Program-made: the position numbers and the translations under genes
In this document: in pieces, positions 11,055-22,589 of the stretch
Numbering within the stretch: the first letter of the stretch is position 1
Layout: every line of letters begins with the position of its first letter
The notes under the pieces: model-generated
Database searches by the model: none
Told to the model about the DNA's origin: nothing
What the model saw: the letters and a program-made list of their open reading frames with translations, nothing else
Source of the DNA: Apium graveolens
Lineage: Eukaryota; Streptophyta; Magnoliopsida; Apiales; Apiaceae
Direction: 5' to 3'
Length of the DNA stretch: 64,000 nt
Assembly (NCBI RefSeq): GCF_009905375.1
Contig: NC_133653.1
Location: 96,770,609-96,834,608 of the forward strand

Positions 11055-14000
11055 TGTGACGGCCTCAACCCCGGTGTCAGGAGTTGACGTCACCAACAAC
11101 AATAATAACAATCATAATTCAATCCAAATCATTAGTAATACATAACCACGACCCCTTTACCAAGATCTTTTCCAGGTTTAAGTATGACTTATGTTACAAT
11201 TATTACAACCCAAATAATTGCAAACAATCCTGACATAACTAACCTAACTCAGCAACTCAACAGACCATCTTTGGTCCAACACATCTACCTCAGAGGAGCC
11301 TGACACGAAAGGAGCTGGAACTCTGCCCTGACTACCGCGCAAGAATCTCTTAGGCACCTGCAATACATATGTAAAATATTCTGCAAGGGTGAGCAATCAA
11401 TTGCTCAGCAGTACCACTATATGAATAACATGATAAAAACAGTTTATGATAAAACGGTGACAGGAACAGAGATTATAGCTTATTTGTAACACATGGTAAA
11501 CATTTATAAACTGGATACTCAAAACTAGCATGCTCTGTAAAACAATAACGTCAGTAGTGTGCTGTGTATCAATACCAGAGTTTAATTCTAGCATGCCATT
11601 TTTATTTCCAAATCCACTGTATAACTCACTTGTTCCATTACGAGAATCACAAAGCCAAATCAGATACTTACGGATATGTGAAGACAGCTGATCAGGCTAT
11701 CAACACCGGACAGCTCTCACCCCCATCCTATATACCTGTTCCGGAACTCAGAGACTAGCTAGGTCTCTGACCTGCTGGACTAATCGGTTATATATTACGC
11801 GTAACCGAATTAGCCTCTTACGCCACCTCAATAGGCCTACTCTGGCCCCAATGTATCCCATATCTAATCGTTTTATCCAGTTTTCAAAACACTTGTACCT
11901 ATCTCATTTTCCAAAACCATTAATTTTACTAGCACACAGATAAAATCCATTTCGCAAATCATTTCATTCGACATAGGTACCTTTCGATTTTACTTTTCCC
12001 CAAACAATTTGAAAATAGTGATTTATAACTACAGGGGATACGTAACTTAAAACATTTCTGTTCCATTACGATAATAAAATATTTAGCTATTCATACGTAC
12101 TGAACCATAAAAGAATGGTCAGGGGTACTTTCCTTGCAGAGCTTTACAACTATTCCTGATTGACCTGGGATGCTTGGCTTTATCGCCTAACTATCAGACT
12201 ATCCTGGATCCGACTTCAGCATTCAGGTCCTTTATTCGGAACCTCGCTGAGCTTGTCGACTGATCACTAGGCTATCTTTGGTCCGACGTCATCTTTCGGG
12301 TTTTCCGACTAGAACCTACAGAGTCGAACTACCCTATGTTAGACAACCAGTTATGCTTGACATATCCTCACTAACAATCTACCCATTCGTTATCAAATCC
12401 CGACTTGTAATTATTCGCATTATAACAACACACACAATAACTAGGGTTCACGTTCTCAAAAAATTGGTTCGGTGTTCATTTTCGGAAAATACATGTACTC
12501 GTCATTTTATAAAACTAGGGTTATTACTTTTGGAAACATAGTTCACCACAACATACAATCAGATTTCATATAAAATATATGTATATACTTATTTAGACGC
12601 GCTCGACGTTCCGATAATTACCGGATACGCCCCCGTATTTCCGTAATTAAATTTTCCCAGAAATCGGGCAGCACTTCCTTTATTTATCGGACTATACCGT
12701 CGAACAATTCGACGTCAAACCAATCCACCACGACGTAACAATCATCCAAATATAATCTCCAACCACCGAATCAAGCCAACAATATCAGTCAAAATCCATA
12801 CTTCTTCAAATTCCAACCCAATTGCAGTTATTAATTATTATCCGTATTTTATAATTATTTATTTTAAAATATTAGGACTCAGAATCGCGTCGTCACAGTC
12901 CACCGTCGGCTCGCCGAGGCTCATCGCCGACGGCGGTAAAATTTGTCTGTGCCCGAATATTTCAGGTTTCCATACGAACTTCACCGATTAATTGCTAATA
13001 ATACCCGCACCACATATTCATTTATTTCACGAAATCAGTCAATGAAATTCCTGCAGAAAATCGAATGCATAAAAATAATTAAAAGTCGAAAGTGAACAGG
13101 CCACACGCGCGTGGGGAACACGCGGCACCACCACAGCCAAGCCAAAAACACAGAACCGGCCGGAATCATCCCGGAAAATACACATAGCGCACATAACATA
13201 TACACACGACACAACACAGATATATACATACACCTGCACAACACACACACTTAACACAATTCACACACACACTTACACACACGCACCCAACACAACTGTA
13301 CACGGAACACGAGCAGGAACAGAGAGCTCAAGCAACAAGCGGAGTACAGGCAGCCGGACAATCACCGGAATCCACACCACCGCAGAAGGAAGAAGGAAAT
13401 GGAGAAATACAAGGGAAAAAGGGGAAAACGGAAATAGGAAAACAGAGATGTAAGGAGAGACTGTGGGGAAGAATATAAAGAGGATATAAGAGAGAATCGA
13501 GAGAGAGAAAGAGAGAGGGAGAGAGTAGCTAGGAGAGGAAGAAAAATGATAAGGATGGAGGAGTATATCCATCTGCTAATTTATTTTTCGCTGTTCCCCT
13601 AACTGAACTATACGTGTACTATCAGCTATAAAAATTTGACACATATCAAATGAATAGATATGTGTCCCGAATTTGACTGCAAACCCGCAATTACGAATTT
13701 TAACAGTTAACACGCGATAAATAAAAACCCGAAAATTACCAAACAAATTTTAAAATATTATAAATATCCCAAAGTTAATAAAAATGTAAATTTTGAAATT
13801 TTAAAATAATTTTCGAAGCGCGATTTATACCCGCTTTTTAACAATTAACGAAACAACGCGCATGTGAAATTAATCTCAAAAACCCCCAAAATAATTTTAA
13901 AATTCCCGGAATATTACCAACTTAAATAAATATGAGTTTCATAATTTTGGAAGAATTCGGGAATTAAATACATATTTTACAAATAAATGAAATCAGAAAA

Positions 14001-14329
14001 TCATACAAGGTTAAATAATTGATGAAATATTGATTTCTGAATTTTATAAAATCCCAAAAATAGATATTGAGACTATAAAGTCATAAAAACAATTTTAGAG
14101 ATAATCCACATATTTACACAAATAAACTTGTATTAAATTCACTTTTAAAAGTGAAAACAATTCAATACAAGTCCATAATTAATTACGAGGACAACCTAGT
14201 ACACCAAAAATCACACATACATAATAATAATAATAAAACACATAGCGGTCAAAGCCAATACACATCTCTTATTTATTTAATCACTCAATAATTACACATT
14301 TAGATATTAAAAATATACGAGTCGTTATA
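11055..14329 (-). mobile_element. solo LTR L of a Tekay-like gypsy element (3275 bp)
   Basis: Plus-strand ends are TGTGACGGCC and GAGTCGTTATA; the last two bases are TA instead of CA. Flanks are TCAAC (11050-11054) and TCTAC (14330-14334), a 5-bp TSD with one change. No PBS, PPT or coding region is attached, so this is a solo LTR from LTR-LTR recombination. On the minus strand its end carries the same CTCCTGACACCGG-type tail and upstream stem-loop (11391-11406) as the other Tekay-type LTRs. CA-rich (13195-13290) and GA-rich (13490-13530) simple sequence lies inside. No gene. Confidence 0.8.
11391..11406 (-). other. small stem-loop in solo LTR L
   Basis: Plus strand gagcaatcaattgctc: 6-bp stem, 4-base loop, 336 bases from the LTR 3' end (minus orientation). 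On the minus strand it is followed by ACCCTTGCAG. It is the counterpart of the hairpins at 6112, 20253 and 56200. Confidence 0.5.
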
Positions 14330-14449
14330 TCTACAAGGTCAACAAGATCAGTAAGGTCAACAAGATCAACAATGTCGACAGGGTAAACAAGCTCAGCAAG
14401 CCCAACACAGATCTATTCTAGCACAATACTAAGGACGTAAAGCCCGACA

Positions 14450-15267
14450 ATAATTGACTTATCAATCTATATATAATATTGTAATCATATATATATAATT
14501 TATGTAATACATATTGTATTATATTATATATTTAATATACTTATATATTATTTTATATACTATACATTATACAGTATACATTTTTTTTGATAATAATACA
14601 CTATACATATTATTTTCTAATTTTTAAAACATATATTTATGTTTATGTTAAAAAGTAAACTAATAATAAAATTCAATGAAAAATTTATTGTATAATTTAA
14701 ACATGTGATAAAGAGAACAAAGCATCTTTGACTGATAAATCTTATTAATATGATATTAATTGGGTTAATTATTAAAAAATAGTTATACATATACAAATCA
14801 ACTGATGTTGTGGTAGAATCGTTGGATGAGCCACATTAAAATCCATCTATCTCTAGTGCTTAGGTCGAGTGTTCTATCTTGGGTGCTTGTGATGAGTAAT
14901 CTTACATAAAATTTGAAGTCCTTGAGCCATATTACAAAGGATTGGTCTGGAGTTGCATGTTTGAGCTGGAGTTGCAGAAATTTTCGAGAACTTACACCCG
15001 ACTACAAGCCCTTGGACTGGACATGACGGAAATTATATTATTTATAATTATTTTGAATTTTATAAGTTGGTTTTAATTCAGTTTTAAATAATTTATAAGT
15101 CTTTTAAAAGTCCACTTAAGATAATAAGGTTTGTAAAACATATATTAACCTGTTGTATTATATTATGAGGGATGATTTAAAATTTTGGAAAAAAGAATAC
15201 TATATTTGTTTTGCAATCAGGGTTCATCTATCATATATTGTCTATGAGAGATTCACAATGTGTCTTG
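14450..15267 (+). other. AT-rich stretch, possibly the 5' LTR of element G
   Basis: 14470-14640 is almost pure TA/TATA sequence. The rest ends just before a degenerate PBS at 15268, so part of it (roughly from 14800) may be the 5' LTR of G; clear LTR ends were not found. No gene seen. Confidence 0.3.
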
Positions 15268-15279
15268 TGGTATCAAATC
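15268..15279 (+). promoter_or_regulatory. degenerate primer-binding site of element G
   Basis: TGGTATCAAATC, two mismatches from the initiator-Met PBS TGGTATCAGAGC, lies 4 bases before the first gag ATG at 15284. Confidence 0.45.
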
Positions 15280-15283
15280 TAGG

Positions 15284-16638
15284 ATGGCAAACAGTGAGAG
15301 CGATGGTTCTTATGACGATGATCGGGGAACTGGAGCTCCAAATCTTGTGGACAAGGTGTTGCAACGATTGGAGAAATACATGCAAGGATAATTCGAGCAG
15401 TCCAATTGTAAGTTAATGGGTCACATTGAAGAATGATTCGATGAGATTAACGATCAGTGGATTTCAGTATAGATAGGAATCAGAACCAATAAGATTGTAG
15501 AATACCAAGAGTCAATATAGCTCATGATGACCCTGTTAATTAGTGTGTTCCATTTTGAAGGCATGAATTCCACTTTAAAGATATTCAAGTGACGAAGAAG
15601 AAGAGATTGAGGTTGAACCGATTAATAACAGAGATGGACGATGAAGTCGGGGCGTTGATCATCATGGTAGGTCAAAGATTTGATAATCGAGAGGGATATG
15701 ACTTAAAATTTTAAAGTTAATATTCCTAGCTTCACTGGAGGCCTGAAAATATAAGAGTTTTTAGATTGGATTGCTGAAATTGATAAAGTCTTTGAATACG
15801 CAGAGATACCCATGGATAAACAAGTACGTTTCACTGGAGGCTTGACAATAGAGGAGTTTTTAGATTGGATTGTTAAAATTGATAGAATCTTTGAATACAC
15901 GGACATACCCATGGATAAATAAGTACGTTTGGTTGCTTTGTAGATTAAATGATGGTTTGTCAACTTGGTGGGATGGAAAATAACGGACCCGAGAAATAAG
16001 AGAAAGAATCGTATTCATATAGAGAGTCGAATGAATAAATTTTAATGAAAGAATTATTACCCCAGATTATGAACAAATTATATTCTAATGGTATCAAAGG
16101 TGTCAATAAGGTGCTAAAACTATACAAAAGTATATATTAGATTTTAGGCGATTGGAAGAATAAAATAATTTGTATGAGATGAAAGGACAAAAGCTGGCTT
16201 GGTATCTGGATGATTTATAATCATTTATTCGGAAGAGGATATGAGTGTAGCGGTGATGACCTTAATCGAAGCCAAAAATTATGGCTTTAAAAGCAGAGTT
16301 TTTGCAACGAGGGAGAAGAAGAAAAAGATTTGAGAATTCAAAAAATTGTGACCAATGGGATAAGTCAAAATCTTGTAGGGAAAATATAGGAAGGTTTGGT
16401 CGTGCTAGCAGTGGTAATAACATCATGGGGGAAGAAATCAATTGGTAAGAAGACCATGACTGAAGCCAAAGCAAAGGACACACAGGGTTAGGAGATCGTG
16501 AATCGTTATGCTAAACCCATGACAGTCAAGTGCTTAGGTGTAACCTTCTAGGTCATGGGTCAAATGAATGTCCTGAAATAAATGCAGTGAATATGATTTC
16601 ACAGGAATCAGACGAAGATAAAGAAGAGCATCAGTATG
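15284..16638 (+). pseudogene. gag: gag of gypsy element G, 5' piece (dead)
   Basis: Begins MANSESDGSYDDDRGTG and stops after 35 codons. The capsid domain follows around 15710-15980 (IPSFTGGL, EFLDWI, IDKVFEYAEIPMDK) with stops and frameshifts, and contains a 99-base in-frame duplication. Near 16530-16575 the second half of a CCHC zinc knuckle is readable (RCNLLGHGSNEC). An acidic tail (ESDEDKEEHQY) follows and is interrupted exactly at the target site of solo LTR J. It continues at 20636. Confidence 0.7.
15731..15928 (+). repeat. 99-bp in-frame tandem duplication in gag of G
   Basis: 15731-15829 is repeated at 15830-15928 with about a dozen differences. Both begin TTCACTGGAGGC and end AAGTACG. 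99 bases is 33 codons, so the duplication kept the frame. Confidence 0.9.
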
Positions 16639-18853
16639 TGTAATAACCCAAATTTTTAGGACTTTTAAAATGATGAAAGAATAGTAATCCTGACGATCGA
16701 GGGAAAAAACTTTTATCCCACACTATATTAAAGTATGAAAATTTAGTTTTCGAGTTCATACTGTGGTTATACGTATTAAATGAGTGTAAGTAAAAGTCGT
16801 TAGTTTTTGAAGAAAAACAATATTAGAAAATGACCTTATTTTACGGACTATCGAGGAATAAGAGAATCACATTATGATTAAGAATTTAGATTTCTAAAAA
16901 TTAAAATCCAAGTACAAGGTTTCAAAGAATAAATGATTTATAAGAAAAGATTTACCCCGCGAATCGCTTAGGAATATTTATTACAAAAACGAACAAGCGA
17001 CCAAGAGAATACGTAAGCGAATAAATAAAAAGTATCAAGCCATGCAACTTCCCCTACAAGCCATGAAAACTAATTAGTAAGAATGTAACCAAGGACTGGC
17101 AATCAAATAGTGATCAACCAAGGGGCATAGTAACCTAACTAAGGATAGTAGTAACCTAGTATGGTCAATAGTAGCAAGAATAGTAAAAGTAGTACTTGGC
17201 TAAGGTATAGGCTTTGAAAAATTTCCATTATTCTTTATTACTACAAAATATATACATATCTAAGTACACAAAATAAATTAAACACACTTGATCACCCAGG
17301 CAAGCAAGCTAAGTTCTCTTTCTTTTTCTTCAACCCGGCTAAACTGGGAACATTAACTTACAAAGGTTGTCTCTCCTTCATTTGTCAATAAACAATTGCA
17401 TTCTATAGCTAGTTAGAAATTTCTTTAGATGATATACACTTCTTATCTCACACGAATTTTCCATTTAAGCAATGTAAGGCCTTCATTGTTCCAGATCTTT
17501 GAAGAGATGTATGGAAACTTCCCAGCATAAACAACCACGAACAAAAAAATCCATATCTCGAGTTCTAAGCATTCAAAAATCACCAAATTTTAACCAAAGC
17601 TTCCTCATATCATTTACAAGGTACTTTAAAATTTTCATGGCCATTGGATTAGTTTAGCATAGTCATATCCTTTCTCAAAGTTGGTGATGAATAGTAAATC
17701 CAAAAATTAACTTTGTTTTCTTGGCTTAGGTTTTGAAGGATCTACCCACTATAAGCATCATCCAATCCATAAATCCCTAGAAAACATAGTACTAGCATGC
17801 CTTGTACTCAAGAAGTTATAAACTCTTACTTTTAAAGATTTCTTGGACGGATTTTGTGATTGATGTTGAGATGAGTGTTGTTATGTTGAGTTCTTGAAAG
17901 TTACTACACTTAAGATGGAATCTTGATGAGTAATGCTTATTTTGAAGATGTGACTTTTGGATGTTGATTAATATGAAATGAAATACATGTTAATGGATTA
18001 ATATTGGAGATTTTGAGTGTGAGTATGAGATTTGAGGGATGATAACCTCGGGGATTTGATGTTGTTATAAATTTGAGACTTTGATTGCACATAAATTGAT
18101 TAGACAGAAGGTTTAAGCCATATAATTTATGTAAAGTAAAACCCACTGGACATGTCAAGCTGGCCCTTGATTTTTAGTTTACGTACATATAAATAACACA
18201 TCGAGGCGATTCACGGTTTAGGAGATATGATCATTTTAGTAAAACACTTACACGAAAGCAAACTGCAGAAAATTGGTGTAAGAGTTGGATATTTTAAGAA
18301 CCTGTAAAAGCATTCCAAGAGTTTGGAAAAAGTAGATAAGACGGTAAGGAAAACGGCCTAAAATGAATCGGGTTAAAATTTAAATTTTTGGATTTATAAA
18401 AATGTTCGAGTGAGAAGCGCGTAAAAAGAAAACGCGTAAAAAAGGATGTTTCGACGCGCATTTTCTCATGCATACACTTAAGACTCGAAATGGACTTTGT
18501 AAAATAAATGAGCGATTAGAAAACCCGTCAAGGTCGTAAAGATATTGTTTAAGTGCCAAGTATGGGTAAAAGGGAAATTAGTTACATTTACGTGTTTACG
18601 GAAGTTAATAGTTAAACTAGGATGTTAGTCCGGTGCTAACATAGAACGTGACCGCAACCGAGGCCGTGCATTCCCTAGCACCAAGGCAAGTTTTCAAACC
18701 CTACCTTTTTGAAACTGTCGTGTTGTGTTTGTTTTCAAATAATATCGATATATACATGATGCTATATTTACGATGTTTTACGAATTATGTTATAAATTGT
18801 CATACGATAGGTTGATGATTTTTGTATAAAAATATTACCGGGCTTCAATTGAT

Positions 18854-19053
18854 AACGCTAGAGAGCAGCGTTGTATATATGAGATGTATATTTAGACCAA
18901 GAGTCATGTATTATAAGTTGATGAAATCCCGGAAGAATTCCGGAGGTGTTTTTATTTAATAATATTAACGCTAGCGAGTAGCGTGATACATATATTGTAG
19001 ACCGAGAGTCGGTCGGTATGTATTATTAAAACCCGGAGGTATTCCGGAGATGT
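18854..19053 (+). repeat. two-copy ~113-bp tandem repeat in LTR J
   Basis: Units start at 18854 and 18967 with AACGCTAG. Each has AGAC-CGAGAGTC, then CCCGGA-G-ATTCCGGA, then TGTTTT. Unit 1 opens with a perfect AACGCT/AGCGTT hairpin, partly lost in unit 2. Confidence 0.7.
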
Positions 19054-20252
19054 TTTGGACGAGTAAAGTCCGTAGTTATTTTATTCCAAGGGACTCGATG
19101 TCCTCTTACGAAGTACTAATTACCTCGAATTTATCTAAAATGATTTCCAAAGATCTTATTCCCTCAACTATATTTATTTATTCGAACAATAAATATTATT
19201 TCAGATATTCATTTAAATAGGAGGAGTATCCTCCAACGATTATTTTATTAATTATTTAATATTATTATAAATCAATTTAAATTCTTAAACATAAATTAGT
19301 TGAGGAATATTATTTTAAATATTCTTTAAAATAGAAATATTCAAGGTTTAACTATTTAATAATTACTATTTTTTTATTAAATATTTATTAAATGATTTAA
19401 TTTGATTTAAAAATCATAAAACCTATTTTAAAATATTTTTCGAGTTTCAGAAAATCATTTTAATCCTTTCGGATCGTCGAAAATGTTATCACGATATATT
19501 TTAAATTTTTTGACTATAGTGTCAAAGTAAACTCCCCCTTAATTATTTATCTATTGACAACGGTCAACTCACATTACCTTAGTACTTCCACCAAAAACTC
19601 TCGAATGTACATATATACATATATGAGATGAGTCGTATCCATCAACAAGCAAAACTCTTGAGGAGCATCGATATAATTCGAGATCCAGATTTATATTAAG
19701 ATTCATTAAAGGACAAGGAGGGGTAGACTCTAGTATTTTGTGTACTAGAGCAACTACTGGTGTGCCACATGTAAACATGTGAAGTATGTGGAAAGTCTGG
19801 ATGTATGGGCCACACCTAATATGCCCGAATGCGGCAAATGGTGACAACTGGATGTGTGGGAGTCGTCCTTCTACATGTAGAGAACAATAAATATTTACTG
19901 TTGTATGACTGATCATTGTATCTCGGGGGCTTCAGTGAATGTCATATTCTTCCAATTGGAATTGAGATGCAATACCGTAATCCAAGCCTAGGCGCTGGGT
20001 TTATCATTAAGGTATTTGCAGACTAATAAGTCAATAAAAAACATTGTTTCAAAAAGAGGTGTATATAACCAAGAAAATGATTCTCCTGAGTATATAAATC
20101 GAGAACATTGTCAAGATATTTTGATATATATAAGATATCTGATTTGATTTAAAAAAGGAAAATGTGTATACCACCAAGTTTTCAAATCATCCTATTATAT
20201 GATGAAGCATTATATTAACAGTTATTCCCAAACTGTTTTATACATTATGACT

Positions 20253-20266
20253 GAGCATTATTGCTC
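20253..20266 (+). other. small stem-loop in LTR J
   Basis: gagcattattgctc: 5-bp stem GAGCA/TGCTC, followed by ACTCTTGC, 369 bases from the LTR end. Same position and downstream sequence as in LTR A. Confidence 0.5.
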
Positions 20267-20635
20267 ACTCTTGCTTTCTTTTAATGGTCACAACACAACA
20301 GATAACCGGTATGCCAGTAAGAGACCTTGTCGACTACAGCCGCGAGGAGAAGTCCTTGCTTCAGGAAAACCAGAACATTTAGATAGGCTTCAGATAATGG
20401 TAAGATTATTGTAACTTCATGTATAGGTTACGAATAATAGTTTGACATCCTATAAAGTACATTTGAGTTGTAATAAAAGAAGATGACATTTTGTACATCA
20501 TTTCTAAGGCTACAACTTGTGTGTGTGTGTGCATGAGATTGGAGTCTATTTGATTATTAAATAAATACAGGTTATACATGATTGAAGGATGGCGTGATGA
20601 CCCAGATTCCTGACCCCGGATTTGGGGGTGTTATA

Positions 20636-21171
20636 GTATGGGCCAGAAGGTGAAGATGGTGAATTTGAGGATCACGTGGAAGAGGAAACAACTTTGGTTG
20701 TACGAAGGATGATGTTAGCCCCGAAACATGAAGGGAAATCTTGGCGACACTAATTATTTTGAACCAGCTGCCCTAATAATAGGCATATTTTTATAGTTTT
20801 GATTGATAACAGTAGTGTGAAGAATATTATAGGCAAAACCCTTTCAAAAGGATGAGAATTTCAGCGTAAAAGCATCAAAACCTGTTGAGCAAGATTGACG
20901 CAGAATGTTTATCTCAACAATACTGGTTTGGATACTCGACATAGAACGAGGACTTGAAAATAATCTATGTTCCACTAAAATCAGCTCAGAATGATGATTT
21001 GGTATATATATAATGATTTTGGTAGCTGCAGTGAAGAAGACGTCAACAGAAGTCCGGATGAAGTTCATTAAAATGTTCAGGCAACGGAGGAATAAGGTTG
21101 AAGTCATTCGAAGCATATTAGGGTTAGTGTGATAAAGCTGAATGGATATTATAGAAGACTTAAAAGTGAAC
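20636..21171 (+). pseudogene. gag C-terminus and protease of element G, 3' piece (dead)
   Basis: Resumes the frame broken at 16638: acidic YGPEGEDGEFEDHVEEE, then a retropepsin-like stretch around 20755-20850 with stops (FRTSCPNN in modified form, then VLIDNSSVKNIIGK). The active-site D(S/T)G is DNS here, so the protease is dead. Recognition of pol ends around 21120; 21172-21315 holds nothing I recognise. Confidence 0.55.
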
Positions 21172-21315
21172 TATATAGTTTGTAGCACGAAGGTCTGAGA
21201 GAGAAACTAGTCATCTGTGAACTAGACCAATTGCATTAGGCGTTAGTGATCCGTGAAGGAAAACTAAGTATTATTCTCAGAAGAACTGTTAATTGGTACT
21301 AATAATGAAGATTAA

Positions 21316-22378
21316 TGTTAAATGATTTAATAATGATGACCTGAAAAGTGGAAGATTAGAAGACTAAAGACTTTAAGATATAGAGGACTATAACTCAAAG
21401 CTTAAAAGAATGACTTAATGGCTTGAAAATAATCTAAGTACAAGTGTTTGGACTTCTACTGACAATCAGTAAGATTAAAGGGAAGAAATTTGGTTGATTT
21501 GTAGCACTTAGAAGTTATATTACCGATGAATATCCTCACAAGAAATGCATTGTCGATTTGTAGCCTTCTAGGAAGTGTGAAGTCACTATCAAGCAAATGG
21601 GGGAGAAGTAGACTAGCCTCATTTCCTCTTTGGTCGATTACAAGGAAAGTACACAACTCTATGGTCGATTACTAAAAAGAATTGGAGTGTATTGTGGAAT
21701 TGTAGAGGCTCTAAGGCATCATGGTCAATTTCTAGAGTTCTATGATTGCTATTGTCAATTTCTAGATGTCTTCACTCTCCCCTTGTCGATTTTTAGCATT
21801 CACAATTGTCGATTTCTAGCTCACAAGGATGCTTGATGTCGATTAGTAGCTTCATATGGTCAATTTCGAGAACAAAAAGACAGTCCACCACCTACTAATA
21901 TTAATTGTATGAACGGAAATATGCCACATGTCCCTATCTTCTCAATCAATTCACATCTCTATATATCCATCAGATCTTTGAAGAAATAAGCAATCTTTTC
22001 CAACCAACAGTAATGAAACTCTGCAAAATTCTTTTCGTCAGAGAATAGTTTGATTCTTTTAAGGTTTTTGCAAAGAGAAGTGCTGCCAAAAGAGAAGTGC
22101 TACATTCACAAGTGCTAGATCTATGTTTTGATATTCTATTTGATAAAAACTATAGCTTGTTTGAGTGATAAGAAGAACCCTAGATTGATAGCCTAGTGTA
22201 TTGGTTCTTTTTGCTCTGAATCTTTAATATGAAGAGTTATAAGCGAACCTTCGTGGTTAATTTTCTTAATACAAGGACTTAACCTAGAATATTTTGTTTA
22301 GTCATTTTAGTTTTTATTCCGTTGCTTAACCTTTGATAAAAATGATAAACATACATTCACCCCTTTTGATGTATAACA
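21316..22378 (+). repeat. candidate 5' LTR of H (~1.06 kb)
   Basis: Starts TGTTAAATG and ends TGTATAACA (TGTTA...TAACA inverted ends). A TATATAT motif lies near 21958. The interior has about ten copies of a TGGTCGATTTCTAG-like motif (21490-21870). No second copy is available, so the ends are inferred. Confidence 0.5.
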
Positions 22379-22589
22379 CTCAAAGGTTGTTAATCGATAT
22401 ACAGATTAAGATCCGTTAGATTGACACGTTTTATATTAATTTTGGTTGTACGGAGACTGGGTGTGTTTTTATTGGTGTAGATCTGATTTTGGGTTTGTTG
22501 GTTTAAATTAATTGGATTTTGGTATTGTTGATTGACTGGGTAGTTGTATTTTAGGACAGTATATTGCAAAATTTTCTCAAATTTGAAAA

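Larger units (their letters stand above)
11019..14406. repeat. 9-bp tandem array split by solo LTR L
   Basis: Four 9-mers at 11019-11054 (aaggtcaat, aagattaac, aaggtcgaa, aagttcaac) are interrupted by LTR L. After its duplicated target site, eight more follow at 14335-14406 (aaggtcaac, aagatcagt and so on). The array resumes at a unit boundary, which independently confirms the insertion boundaries. Confidence 0.8.
6488..14449 (-). mobile_element. old gypsy element I on the minus strand: gag remnant, leader, PBS, candidate long LTR
   Basis: Read on the minus strand: a candidate LTR at 14449-8102 (itself interrupted by solo LTR L), a PBS-like site at 8098-8087, a leader, and gag from 7445 down to 6490, where element A has truncated it. 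The gag identification is firm. The LTR limits are tentative and rest on the PBS, the TG/CA ends and the shared repeat motif. Confidence 0.5.
8102..14449 (-). repeat. candidate LTR of element I (~3.07 kb after removing solo LTR L)
   Basis: Bounded by TG (8102, or 8105) next to the PBS and by CCCGACA ending at 14449. Three nested kinds of tandem repeat share the motif AAGGTC(A/C)AC: the ~118-bp array, the 18-bp array and the 9-bp array. No second copy is in the window, so the ends are unproven. Alternatively the array region belongs to a plus-strand Tat-like element, since 10940-11018 resembles a Tat LTR tail. Confidence 0.4.
16639..20635 (+). mobile_element. solo LTR J of a Tekay-like gypsy element (3997 bp)
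   Basis: Starts TGTAATAACCC and ends GGGGGTGTTATA (TA instead of CA). Perfect 5-bp TSD: GTATG at 16634-16638 and 20636-20640. The host gag reads across the empty site. No PBS, PPT or coding part is attached, so it is a solo LTR. The minus-strand LTR fragment at 25116-25576 belongs to a related family. Inside are a 113-bp tandem duplication (18854), a stem-loop (20253) and a short GT run (20520). No gene. Confidence 0.9.
15268..21171 (+). mobile_element. gypsy element G remnant (PBS, gag, protease), split by solo LTR J
   Basis: A degenerate PBS, gag with a zinc knuckle and a protease region stay in order once the 3997-bp solo LTR J and one copy of its TSD are removed. RT and downstream parts are absent. 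The gag and protease style suggests a chromovirus, but the clade is not certain. Confidence 0.65.

Noticed and set aside
13035..13572. Minus-strand open frames of 71-99 codons with hydrophobic composition
   Set aside because: They lie in CA- and GA-rich simple sequence inside solo LTR L; composition explains them.
14470..14640. TA-rich palindromic block as a MITE
   Set aside because: No defined terminal inverted repeats or TSD; low-complexity TATA sequence suffices.
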